Source: Hygrophila difformis (lineage: Eukaryota; Streptophyta; Magnoliopsida; Lamiales; Acanthaceae). Taken from it: a DNA stretch of 64,000 nucleotides. Below are positions 47,960 through 59,399 of the stretch, piece by piece. Within the stretch, counting starts at the first letter, position 1, and every line of letters starts with the position of its first letter. Location of the stretch: contig JAOANR010000006.1 in the NCBI GenBank assembly GCA_030278955.1, positions 51,364,915 to 51,428,914 on the forward strand, given 5' to 3'. The notes beneath the pieces are model-generated. The model was not told the origin of the DNA, did no database searches, and saw only the letters and a list, made by a program, of their open reading frames with translations. Both the position numbers and the translations under genes were made by a program.

Positions 47960-49586
47960 TTTTGGAAATTTATGGAAGCCTTCCTTAGGATTATAAACTC
48001 TTTTCTGGTAAGGTGAGTTCTGATTTGCTTCTGAATGCACCTTGCTGCGTGAGCAAGAACTTCAGCCCTTCGAGCATCTAATTCAGCCATTTGACCAGCT
48101 CTGAGGAATACCTTGCTTTTTCCCATCTGCACTGATTATATGGAGTAAATGCTTTCCCCATATCAATCTTTCAAGGTACAAAAAAGTAATATGCAACCTG
48201 TGAGTATTATATGCTGCTGTAACTAAATACGTCATCTACCTGATAACCTTTTAAGCCCATTTTGTCACATATTGCAATACATGCAGATTTCTCATCCGAC
48301 CTGCAAAACAGTACCAAAAGTGCTTGTTGAACATGTGTGAAGTGAATCTAAAGTTAATTATGTCTGTTGTGGTCTCATTGGTTTAAGTGGATTGGTGGCA
48401 GAAACTTTCTAACATCCTTCGCTGATAAAGGGCTATTATCGTCTTAATCTGTGATCTGATGAGGCTAAAATGAGATGGAGTGCCAATACATACCCATCTG
48501 CCACATCTGGAGCTAGCATTCCAAACCAGTCAATGAACTCATCGAATGTTCTTTTCGTTGGGTATCCAACACAACTTATTCTTATGGCCTCTAACACACC
48601 GTACCACAATTTTCACAGATGCTTTGTAAATGAAGAAAATGAAAGTAGATACCAGCATTTAGAAGGAGAGTAAAGTTACATATCATATTAAGAACTTAAT
48701 CAGTGACTTACTCCACATCTTAACTGGTTTAAGAAATTGAAATTCTCAAGTATTCCGGGCTTCGGAATAGTGTTAGGCTTAACACATCTGATATAATGAG
48801 GCTCTGTTGTGCTTAGGGTTTCCATCAATGATTGTAATTGTTCAATTAGATGATGAATCACACCTACCTTGAAGCGTGTTCCAATAGAAGAGAACTTGGA
48901 ATGTTTTGATGTTTGGTCTGGTAATGGATCGAACAGACTTGCAACAAACGAACATTTTGATTCAGTCAAAAGAGCTTGATATTCTGCTACAACATAGTCC
49001 TTATTCTTGTCCAAGAACTGATCAGCTTGATAAGTTACCTGTTTTGGAAACAATAGGAACATTAGAAAGCTACAGAATAGAAATGAGATAAATATTTGTA
49101 GGAGTGCTCATACATACATCATCAGCATAATGATTTATTGTGAAATCAGTACGCGAAAGTTTTGGCTTGCTAAATCGTTTGTTGCTTTTGTATGTCTGGT
49201 ACATCTTTTGTGCAAATGTCTCATGAGTTGATTTTGGGAACATACTGCAAAATAGATAAACTCAGCTACACATATGCATTTTCGGGTGCTACATATATCT
49301 CTTTAATGTGCCATATTTCTCTGTAATGCAATGTTTTCTATTCTATCTATAGTATATTGTGCTACTGAAAGGAGAAATCCTTACCAGGCTTCATCGAGAA
49401 ATGCAATTATTCCTCCTGGTTTCTGCATGCCAATATCCACCATTAGTAAGTTAACTTGTCTATGCTATAGAATAGCCTTTTACACTCAAAATCTATTATG
49501 TTTTCACTGACCTTTTCAATCAGATCCAGGACATCTTGATTGTCTACAAATTCAACGTAACTCCAATCGAGTTCTCATACCTAGCT
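47960..49586 (-). pseudogene. Class XI myosin motor domain, C-terminal half, seven exons
   Basis: Exons (minus order): 49512-49586 ([19 protein letters not shown]), 49385-49422 (GGIIAFLDEAW), 49118-49244 ([27 protein letters not shown]), 48712-49038 ([31 protein letters not shown]), 48494-48600 ([20 protein letters not shown]), 48240-48300 (CDKMGLKGYQ), about 47960-48126 ([20 protein letters not shown]). These are the relay, actin-binding and converter parts of a plant myosin XI head. The ATP-binding N-terminal half is missing, and the exon at 48600 lacks a clear AG acceptor. Introns are kept, so this is a genomic copy and not a retrocopy. Confidence 0.85.
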
Positions 49587-50284
49587 CTTTGTATCCAGTC
49601 CAATCACTTTTCTTCCACCACTGTCAAGCAGATCAACGAATCCAATTAAATGCATCCACCTGGGATGATACTTAACAGGGTTATAAAATCACAGCAGCTT
49701 TGTGTATAAAACTATTCTACTTGATATCTCAACGAGTAGATTCTATTATTTTGACCTAATTCAACTCTGCTATATGCCTCTAATAGCTAGGTTTACAAGT
49801 TATTCACCCCTACTAAATAGAATACCGACAAGGACTCCATCATTGCCATCTAAGTTATCATCCTATGTGGGGTTTGGCTGTGTCGATTCATGTAGTTAGT
49901 GAACATGATCATAACGAAGTGGTCATTCTTATTTAAATGCAAAAACTACCAAGTATTTTCTTATAGTTTCTTTCACATTTAGATAGTGTCCAACCTAATC
50001 ATTCTGGCTTTAAAAAACAAACAGCCTCTTTAGTGAAAAATTTGAAATTGCATACATCATAAGTTTTTCAATCTCTTGAACAGCAAGATACCTACTGATC
50101 ACATATGCGGCGGAATCAAAGGATAACAAACATGTTCCATTCATTGATTCGACATAAGATAAGACCTCAATAACAAAGCAGGATACGCTCCGGCCTAGTA
50201 AATAAAAGCATAATTTCAGCACCTGTATAGATTCAAAAGGGGAGAAAGTTGGATCCTTTTCAAAAATTGAAAAAGTAGCTTACA

Positions 50285-50473
50285 GTATATATCTTTTTCA
50301 CATCAGTAAGATTTGATGCATCTTCTGCAGTTTTGATTTCAGTAGATGCAGGGCCAAGTTTTCTCATCAAGTACTTAACGATACTATCAGCATCCCGACC
50401 ACCATTGTAATCTTGAGTGTTTTTTCCACCATTTCGTAGGATTTTGATGGTGGGAAAGCCTTCAATCAGTGGT
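50285..50473 (-). pseudogene. Protein disulfide isomerase fragment
   Basis: The frame reads [54 protein letters not shown]. It covers the end of the first thioredoxin domain (the cis-Pro in GFPT) and the start of the next domain of a plant PDI. The catalytic CGHC box is not present in this piece. The frame runs into non-homologous sequence on both sides. Confidence 0.75.
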
Positions 50474-50847
50474 CTGTTTAAATAACACCAACTATTAGGA
50501 TAAGAATCACCAAAATCCATAATCACCCAGAACATATAGTCAATCATATATCCATTAAATTTCAGTGCATATTTAATCAGTGGTGTGTTTAAATTCAAGT
50601 ATGACTTGCAATATGTATCCCAGAAAATTCATGGTGCGCGTAGGATTTAAAAATGTTGGATTGCTTAACTTGGGATTTTTAGATTTGGGGCTTCACATGA
50701 AGTAATATTAGGATATTTATGAAGCTTCTCCAAGTGTAAACAATAAGGACAAAGCAAAGCAGCATAGCAGGTTCAAAGCTTGTATAGTACTACTATAGAA
50801 CAATATCGGTGAGCAAACTCAGAAAAGGTAACATGGATATAAGCAAC

Positions 50848-51323
50848 CTGAGGAACAAAGGTGCCTTCTGTTTCCCAGTTTTACCTTTCTCTGATCTTTG
50901 GAAGCCACTCTCACTTTGTGTCGCCTTTCTTGTGGATCCCAACGGGGAGTCCACAGCTTCATCCAGCTCGTCCCAACCACCAAAACTGGATGCACTTTGG
51001 CCATTGCTGCTTGTGCTCACTGAAACATTATTGTTATTAGAACCCCAAGATGGGAACCTTTTTCTCTTTCTCTTCTCTTGTCTAACACTCCGTTTTTCTC
51101 CATCTTTGAATTTGATGTTCCTTGAACTGTATGCCTTTGATCTTCTCCTACGCGCCTTGGTCATGCTCTTGATCTTGTCCCTATTCAGATATCTTTGTAT
51201 AGAAAATGCAAAGGTTGATTGACCAACGGGAACTGCCAATGCCAATAGAAACGCTTTTGGTCCAGTCGTTAGCAGCATCGATAGTACAATAGCCGGTAGC
51301 ATCCAACCAAATGATCTAAAAAC
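50848..51323 (-). pseudogene. Exon of an unrecognised plant membrane or plastid protein
   Basis: An acceptor at 51324-51325 and a possible donor at 50846-50847 bound a long open exon: a hydrophobic segment (WMLPAIVLSMLLTTGPKAFL), a second apolar stretch (LALAVPVG), then a very basic segment (KARRRRSKAY, RQEKRKRKRF) and a Ser/Asn-rich part ending FGGWDELDEAVD. It is fully open, which sets it apart from the decayed pieces around it. I do not recognise a named family. Confidence 0.4.
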
Positions 51324-52129
51324 CTGCATAGAGTTGCAGCCTTAGCCTAATTAAACTTCACTTGCCGTCTAGAATATCAATCCTACTACCTAAGCTTGGT
51401 CACAGATGACAGAACAATAGAACTTTAAGATTGGAAAGGTATAACTTTTTATGATCAATTTGAAGGATGAACATAGCTCAACTTTTAAAGGCATTCATCT
51501 TTCAATCTTCAATTGCTCCCAATTAAAATGGAACCTTATATTGGATTACAGCCATCCCTCAAACTCATCTTAAAAATTCCAGTTTTCCCTAACAAACAGA
51601 GACCTAAAGGAATCATCATTATTCCAATTTCCAAGCAAATTTTAGAGTCTGGTTAGAGTCATTGGCTTTCCTCATTATCTGACAATCCTGCAGCTGGAAT
51701 CTTGATCATAGTCATGAGAAAACCCAGAAACCTCAATAAACGGACAAATACAGGTTCAATCAAATTAGGGCACAAAATCAATTCTGTCAAAAAACTACTA
51801 CTTCAGTTATAGCAGGACCGGACCAGAAAAAGGAAATGCCTATCAAACTGATGTTCATAAAAGAAACCCTAAGAAACGATGCAATGCCGAGGCTAAGTTA
51901 ATCTATAATAATCCCCAAATAAGACACAGACCAAATGCTATATCAATCAAATACCTTGAAAATCCAGATGCTGTCTATATAATCGTCGAGAAGCTCAAAC
52001 CACTATAATTCCAATAATTTGCTAAAAAAGATGAAATCAGTTTTGAAAAGCAAAAATGAATCTGTAACAATCCGAAAAAATGGATGGTGCAAAGAATATA
52101 GAGAGTAAAGCATTACAATTAGGAAGCAA

Positions 52130-52640
52130 TAAGGTTAGCAAATTGAGGCAGTGGGGACGCGTGCTTGAGGCGACACAGGTAGGGTAAGAGGAGAAGAAGG
52201 CGGAGGCGGCAGTCGAGCTGCGGTCGTCGACGACGGTAACAGTGAAGGCCGGGAAGAGCGGTATGCAAGCGAATTCTTCAACGGCGGCGCACGGAGGCTT
52301 TCAGGCAGCGATGGAAATTTGTTTCAAACCGAGAGAATTCGATTGCGGGGAACGGAACTCGGCGTAAGGGAGGGCGTGAGACGTAGGGGAGGCGGCGTCG
52401 GAAGAGGGATCCGAGGCTGGCAGAGGGCTCCGGAAAACAGGCGAATGGAATCGCTGCGACGGTTCATCTATGGCTGGTTGGAGCGGCGAATCGGACAAAC
52501 CTTCACGGATGCAGAAAGAGCGAGCAGTGGTGGAAATGGAATTAGGGTTGGGCAAGAACAGAAGAAGACCGGGCACCGGACGGGATTAGGGTTTCCCAAC
52601 GGCGTCGGAGGCGGCGAAAGGGAGGCGGAGGCTTAAGGCA
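52130..52640 (-). other. GC-rich segment with a possible first exon
   Basis: On the minus strand a frame from 52576 begins MPGLLLFLPNPNSISTTARS and is Ser/Pro-rich with few acidic residues, compatible with a transit peptide; it stops at 52301. GC content is much higher than in the surroundings. It may be the 5' exon of the gene whose next exon is at 50848-51323, but this is a guess. Confidence 0.3.
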
Positions 52641-53303
52641 AATCTTCGACTGGGGAAGCAGAGAAGAAAGCAGGAACCTTGCGACGCTTCAGACCTTGGG
52701 AGGAAATACGTTGAAGGAACCTAAACAGACAATAGATAAGATTTCTGCTTCGACGAAGGAGGGATTTTGCAGAAGAATGGATAACCCGAAGGAGACGATA
52801 AAATCAACGAAGAAACAGAAGGCGATAATGAAGGGGGTGAGTGGGAAGAACGAAGATGGAGGAGGGTTAGCAGAGAAGCATCGAGAAGGGAGGTTAGGGA
52901 GGTTGCGCAGAATCGATCGGGGAAATGAGACTGCGCAGAATCGATCCCAGACAAGAATAATCGAAGACCCGGGCTATTCTTACCCCTCCTTTTACTAACA
53001 TCACCCCACCCCCTTTTCCTCATACCCAAAATACCCCTCAACTTAAAAAAAAAAAAAAAAAAAACACAAAAACTCATACACACAAATTTGCTACATACAC
53101 CCCACAAATTTCATCACAAATTCAAACTCTTCCCACCCAATCAAAACCCTAACCTTTTCAAACACCCCATCAAAATCAAACCCTTTCCAACCCACCAAAA
53201 CCCTCCAAACCCTAAGTGCTTATACATTCCACATAACCCACACATTCTCCCCAAAAGATAGCAAAAATCGAAGGAAAAGTGGTGTAGAGTAATTGCCTAA
53301 CAA

Positions 53304-56300
53304 ATGGAGGATCAATGGCCACCTTGGGATGGAGAGGTAATGTTTTAAAGTTAATGAAATTTCCAAATTTTCGCACAGCTGTTCGGCACTGGTCTGCCGA
53401 ACGCATAGCACGACGAACGGCCAATGGAGCCGCACGCGTAGCCTAACGTTCGGCCGAGAAGGCCGCGCATCGCTTGGGACGCACGGCCGATCCGGCCGTG
53501 CGTATCATTTAACGCACGGCCTATCCGGCCGCGCGTTCTTCTGGTTGTTCGGCCATGATGGCCGAACGGACCTGAAGGCAGAGCCTATTATTTTATTTTT
53601 TTTTTTTTGTTCTCATTCCTCTTTCAATACTTTTTCTTGCAGAAACCACCTTCTCTTGAGACGAAATGGAGTGGTACACTAGCCACTGAAAATCCAATTG
53701 GAAATGAGTTGAGCACCGATGTCGTTGGCCAAGACTACACTCACATATTCACGACTTATGCTCACTATCCTTCGAAACAAGCTGTCATAGATTGGGTAAA
53801 GGGCACTGCGAAAAGGGAACACATGGTGGTTATTATTAAGAGGTCAGATGCGGGTGGGGGCACAAGGAAATCCCGTGTTTATTTTCAATGTGAGCGCGGG
53901 GGTGAGTACCGTGAATGGAAAGGGAAGAAGAATCCAAACTTACCAAATGAAGAAGATACCGGTGAATGTGAAGATGGGCAAGGGAAGGATGTCCGGCGGA
54001 GGGAAGGGAAATCAAAGAAATGTGGGTGTCCATTTGAACTAAAGGCTCAAGAGGTGACCATTGGTGGGGAATGGGAAGTTGTGGTCGTGCATGCAATCCA
54101 TAATCATGGGCTTGCAAATTATTTCGAGGGACATGCATACATGCAGCGGTTGACACCCGATGAGGAGGAATTGGTGGTGAAAGGTTCGTTGCACAACGTG
54201 AGGCCCAAGGAGTTGTACTTCGACCTAAAGGCTACTTTCCCTAAGAATGTGTCATCAATGAAGACAATATACAACTGCCGCCAGAAACACCGTGTGAAGG
54301 ATAGAGCCGGACGTACCCAAATGCAATACGTGTTGGGAAAGTTAGATGAGAACGGCTATCACCACAATCATCGCAGGTATGAGTCAACTAGTGAGGTGCG
54401 AGATATTTTCTTTGCACATAAGAAGAGCATTGAATTGTTGCATGCGTTTCCACATGTGTTGTTGATGGACTGTACCTACAAAACAAATCGATTTAAATTT
54501 CCCTTGTTGGAGATAGTGGGTGTTACCTCTACGGGTTTGACATTTTTTGTTGCTTGTGCCTATTTGGAGGCGGAGAAGGAGGATAACTATACGTGGGCAC
54601 TTGAGATGTTGCTTACGTTGATGGATTCAAAAAGTTTGCCAAGTGTGATTTTGACTGACAGAGAGTTGGCGCTTATAAATGCAATTGAGAAAATATTTCC
54701 CGATGCCACGCAACTATTGTGTCGATGGCATATAAACAAGAATGTGGTGGCAAATTGCAAGAAACACCTGCAAACAAAGGAAAAATGGAACTTGTTTTAC
54801 AGTCAGTGGCAAAATGTAATGGCGTCAGATTCCGAGGATATGTTTAAAGAACAAGTGAACCGTCTGTGCAATGATTTTGCCTACGCATTACCGGCCGTTG
54901 AATACTGTCTTAAGCAATGGTGTGAAACTTGGAGGGAGAAATTTGTGGGATATTCCACAAACAAGATTAAGCACTATGGGAACACTTCGACATCCCGGTA
55001 TGTGATAAATATAAATTTGATTATAACTGTCCCAGTAGTCTATATTCTTAATCGTGTACTGATACATTTCCCTTATTTGAAATCTTTGCAGAGTGGAGAG
55101 TCACCATTCAGTGTTGAAAAGGCAGCTGCAAACTTCTATGGGGAATTTTGAGACTTGTTGGGCGACCATCAATACTTTATGGGTGAATGCACATCAAGCA
55201 ATTACAGAATCGTTTGAAGTGAGTCGGAATAAGCAAGCCAAAAAGTACCGGAATGTTATCTTTCAAGAGCTGCGAGGATTTGTGTCGGCATATGCACTTG
55301 ATATGATGGTTGAGGTGGTCAGATATCTACCCGAGGGTGTGATGGATGCCGATTTCTGCGGATGCGTTCTACGTACTACTTGCGGGCTGCCATGTGCTCA
55401 TGAACTGTCAGAGTACGTATCCAAGAAAATGCCTATACCGCTTAATCAGATTGATGACCATTGGAAGAAATTGGATTGGACACCTCGTTTTGTGGACGGT
55501 GTGAAACAGGATGTGATCCCGGATATTAATGAACTGTTCCGGAGTGCAACGGACAAGTGGAATGCGTTGGATGATGCAGGTAAAAAAATGATGTGGAGGA
55601 AGTTCAATGAATTGGTAAATCCCAGCACCACTTCGTTGAATGAGCCTTCTGTACCGGTCCGGCCTCGGGGGAGACCACCAAAGTCAGCGAAGAAGAAGGG
55701 TTCCACAAAGAGGGATCCCAGTGCATTTGAGCTGGTGGACAGTTGCTCCCCCGATGTCTCTAAGATCATTTACGATGCCGGTCCTGTCTCAGCTGTTCCA
55801 TTTTTTACATCCGCCAGACGACCGACGAAACCCAAGGTATTGGTAATCTTTTTTTTTTTTTTTTTCGGATTCACATGTCTATATCGAGCATTTATGTTAC
55901 ATACGAGTATCGTATTAATCCTTTACAGGTCCGTCGGGGGCGTGCTGTAAGTAATTGTCCACTGCCAGCGTGTATTAATGCACCAGACCATTTCAAAACA
56001 TACGTAGTTGGGATCAAGGATGTGAAGGCAGATGGACATTGTGGATTTCGGGCCATTGCTGAGCTTTTAAAATGGACAGAGGAGTCGTGGTCTCGTGTCA
56101 GGTCAGATTTGATGCATCACTTAGAGAACAATAAGTCATTGTACGATAAGGTGTTTCTTGAGCAAGGCCGAGTGGAGTATATTCTCAATGTGTTGAATTG
56201 CTATGGGGCTAAAGCCGATCCTGAGCATTGGTTCTGTCTGCCTGAGATGGGCCACCTTGTTGCTACAGTGTACAATGTACCCCTTGTTGCTCTGTCCGCC

Positions 56301-56540
56301 AATGTGAACAACACATACTTGCCGCTACTCACACCTCCCGGTGAACTAAAGCAGACCTTGTGCATTGCCCTTCTGAATGGCTGTCATTTCATTGCTGTAA
56401 GTATACGTTATGTAAATTAATTGGTCATTTTTAGCACAATTTCTTATTAATGTGTTGTTCTTTGTTCAAAGGTATACCTAGCCCATGAATCCCCTCTACC
56501 GCCCGTCATTGCTCCAAAAACTGTCTCAGATATGCTCTAA
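53304..56540 (+). CDS. MULE transposase fused to C-terminal OTU protease domain (5 exons)
   Basis: Proposed exons 53304-53336, 53644-54997, 55092-55836, 55929-56396 and 56472-56540 all join in phase with GT-AG sites. The protein has a short start (MEDQWPPWDGE), an N-terminal FAR1/WRKY-GCM-like zinc-binding region (CGCPFELKA, HNHGL), a MULE DDE nuclease (LLMDCTYKTN, VILTDRELAL, CRWHINKNV), a SWIM finger (CGC plus CGLPCAH), an AT-hook-like PRGRPPKSAKKK, and an OTU domain (DGHCGFRAIAELL with the catalytic Cys, NGCHFIAVYLAH with the His). OTU domains are usually deubiquitinases. Here it seems to be part of the same polypeptide. No stop or frameshift was found. Exon 1 is inferred from splice sites and phase. 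Confidence 0.85.
53381..53567. repeat. GC-rich hairpin array in intron 1 of the transposase gene
   Basis: Short inverted repeats in a row: GTTCGGCA/TGCCGAAC (53381-53402), ACGCACGGCCG/CGGCCGTGCGT (53479-53503), ACGCACGGCC/GGCCGCGCGT with one mispair (53512-53536), GTTCGGCCAT/ATGGCCGAAC with one spacer base (53547-53567), and weaker ones between. The surroundings are AT-rich. Confidence 0.9.
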
Positions 56541-58892
56541 CTTGGTGCTCTCGCATGGCGTGGTCTACACGGACAGGTGCACGGTGCCTGGGTTGAGGTC
56601 GCTGAATCGGTCTCTGAACCCTGGGGTGTGAATGCGCGGTATACCAATCCATATATGAAGGGGAACACTCATGTGGGTACCCCGCCAGTCGACCCAAACG
56701 TACATCGGTAAGGACGTGTATATCCCATGTGGTGAACTGTTCCCCTAGCTCACGCCAGTAAGGCCTTGTGCTCCGAGTGTCCCTAGTGCCGCGGTCTAAG
56801 TGCTCCGCCAATGGGGCGGGTGGAATCGTCTGTACATACCCGAACTGTCGAAGTACACGATCGGGCATGTATGGCTCAACAATGTCACCAGCAGATAAAT
56901 AGCCACGGTAAAGAGCGGACTCCGGCCGTGGGAAAACCCCCCGCACCTCAGTGTACGGATCGAATATCACCTACATTTCATTTTTGTTGATTAGGTAAAT
57001 AAATCCATAATATTTATCATATGTATATCTATGTTACAATGAGTACCTCGTCCGCTGTGAGCTCGTCCAATCTGTCCCGCCATGCACGTCTACGGTCGAC
57101 CGTCTGTGCAGTATGCCCTTCTTGCGTCCACCTAACGCACATGGGTCCATCGCCTGTGTAATCGGGATCCTCGGGTGGCCTGCCCATCGTAGGGAAGTGC
57201 TCGTATATCCAAGCCTGTGGCAAACGTTACATAAAAGTCATTAATTGAATGTATCAGTTCATAATATGTGATTAGAAAACTACATACCTCCATCAATGTC
57301 CAATATCCCACCGCCTGCTTTATCTCTGCGGTGGCAGCCACAGTGAGCTGCTTATACAGGTATGCAAGGACTGCAGCTCCCCAAGCATAGTCTGAAACGC
57401 CGTTGATCCTATCCAGAAACTCGAGCCACTTCACATCAGCACGTGACCCGCTCTTGTTAGGGAACAAGACACTCCCCAATACATATAAAATGTAGGCCCT
57501 TGCGGTCCTCCTCACTACGTCGCGCTCCTCCGATATCATACCCGTGTGAAATTTTAATCTCAACCACTCCAAAGAAACTTGAGCCCCCCTAACCCTCACC
57601 ATCTCTGCTGTCACCTGATCTGTGGGGTACCTAAGCAAATTTGCAACGTCCTCGTGGCCCATAGATACACCTAGAAGTAGAAAATGTAGGCATTCAATTT
57701 TATTTAATGAACCATACACCACATGAAATTAATACAAAACTAAATGTAATAATACCATCGCGACCGGAGAGAACGGGTCGCCCTATCACCGGCAGACCAA
57801 TGAGACAAAACACATCATCCAACGTGATCGTCATCTCGCCGAATGGTAGATGGAATGTGTTAGTCTCTGGATGCCATCTCTCGATAAAGGCCTCGATCAG
57901 GTTCTTGTTCGGTGCCCTAAAAGTGATCATTCTAATCTTGTCAAAACCAGATCGCCTGATGTAGTGTCGGAACCGTCTGTTCTCGCGCCCGTTCGCAATC
58001 TCCCATGTCGTTAACTTCACGGCATGGCTAACGATCTTGAGCGGCGCTCGCTCACGGCCATTCCATATATCATATGCGACGTGGTACCTAAAACGCCTGA
58101 GTAAAGGCGGTGCAATATGGTCATCACCGTCATCCTGAGCGGGCTCGTCTGGAGGCGGAGCATGATCTACAACAGGTGATCGGTGGGCCACTGGCTCCTG
58201 AGTGGCAAAATCCTGAACGGGCTCAAGTGGAAGAGGATCATGAACTGGAGGTGCAAAATCCGGAACAGCCTCTACTGGAGGTGCATCATGATCTACAACA
58301 GGCTCCTCGTAGTCATACAGGTGAATCGCTGGATATCCAGCATCTCTACGCTGCCGTACCCATTCGGCTCGGGCCGATGCTGTTGGCCGTTTACGAAGTG
58401 TCTGATAAAAATCTGAAATTAAAGTGAAATTTATAAGTATAAATACCATTGCATAATAGAGAAGAGAAAGAGAAGAAAAAAAAAATTAAAAAAGTAAACC
58501 TGTAGACCTGTTCGGCCGTGCACGGCCGAACAGGCTTAAGACCGTGCGGCCAACTTGGCCGCACGGTCTCGGTAGCGTGCGGCCGCTTATGCCGCACGCC
58601 TACCATAGTGCGCGGCGACTTGCGCCGCGCACTACACATGCTGTTCGGCACACCAGTGCCGAACAGAGGCCGAACAGGGGCCTTCTTCAACCTCCAACTT
58701 TTCACTCTTGGCCACTCAAAACTCTAACCAAATGCAATTTTAAATACGAAAAACATCAATGTACTAGTACTAGACCTAAATGGAAGTGTTTTAAGGGTTT
58801 TAACATTTCAAATTCACATTTACAACAAATGGGTCAAGCAATTACAAATGAACCCTAACTTCTCTAACTTACTTACTTTTAAATCTGTCCAT
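56506..58892 (-). CDS. Plant mobile domain (PMD) protein, 5 exons
   Basis: Proposed exons (minus): 58877-58892 (MDRFK start), 57756-58412, 57288-57670, 57047-57214, 56506-56970, all in phase with GT-AG sites. The protein starts with a Pro/Asp/His-rich region, then an aminotransferase-like PMD: FRHYIRRSGFDKIRMITFRA, LIEAFIERWHPETNTFHLPF, GEMTITLDDVFCLIGLPVIG, ARAYILYVLGSVLFPNKSG, WGAAVLAYLYKQLTVAA and AWIYEHFPTM. These match the PMD of MAIN/MAIL1-like host proteins and of transposon-borne relatives. It has no stops. Its 3' end overlaps the transposase gene by 35 bp on the opposite strand. Function within the element is unknown; host relatives act in silencing and genome stability. Confidence 0.85.
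58507..58666. repeat. GC-rich hairpin array in intron 1 of the PMD gene
   Basis: Five inverted repeats head to tail: CCTGTTCGGCCGTG with its exact complement and no spacer (58507-58534), GACCGTGCGGCCAA with 1-nt spacer (58540-58568), GCGTGCGGC/GCCGCACGC (58575-58599), TAGTGCGCGGCG/CGCCGCGCACTA with 5-nt spacer (58606-58634), CTGTTCGGCAC/GTGCCGAACAG with 4-nt spacer (58641-58666). Confidence 0.95.
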
Positions 58893-59399
58893 GGTGCTTG
58901 TTTTTTGCTAGTTTGAAGCTGCTGTGTCGATCGGTTTTGGGATCCTCTTCGACGTGCTCTTCCTTCTCGATGGTGTGTATGATTGCTTCTCTATTTTCTC
59001 TGTCGTTCGTTTCCCCTGGGTGTATGAAGGGAGGAAGGGAATGGGGTGAAGGGTGGGGTGTATGAAGCAATTAGGGTGTAGGATTGAACTATATTTTTCT
59101 ATTTTATGTATAAGGGTAATTATGTCTTTGGCTATGGGGTGTATGTAGAATATGGTATAATTTTTAAACTTATGGATGGGGTATACTTAGCAATGGGGTG
59201 ATGTTAGTAAAACTTGGAGTAGGAATAGCCGCGGTCATAATCGAATCCACCATCATCTTGATCAACGGTCATAATTTTAATGGGATTTTAGATCCAACGG
59301 CTGAGAATCTAATTGGAGAGTTTGAGCTCTCCCTCTTATATAGTACTAGGAAAAATGCGTTGTTCTACGCACAGCATATTTACACGTACAGCTGCCCAT

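Larger units (their letters stand above)
52966..59236. mobile_element. Mutator-like element (MULE) carrying transposase-OTU and PMD genes
   Basis: The ends are inverted repeats of about 45 bp: left GACCCGGGCTATTCTTAC at 52966, right (reverse) GACCGCGGCTATTCCTAC from 59236, both going on to TTTTACTAACATCACCCCA. Perfect 9-bp target duplications ATAATCGAA flank them (52957-52965 and 59237-59245). The 6271-bp element holds two convergent multi-exon genes without visible disabling mutations. It sits within the Helitron-like region, so it is younger than that region. The intact ends and ORFs suggest recent activity. Confidence 0.95.
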
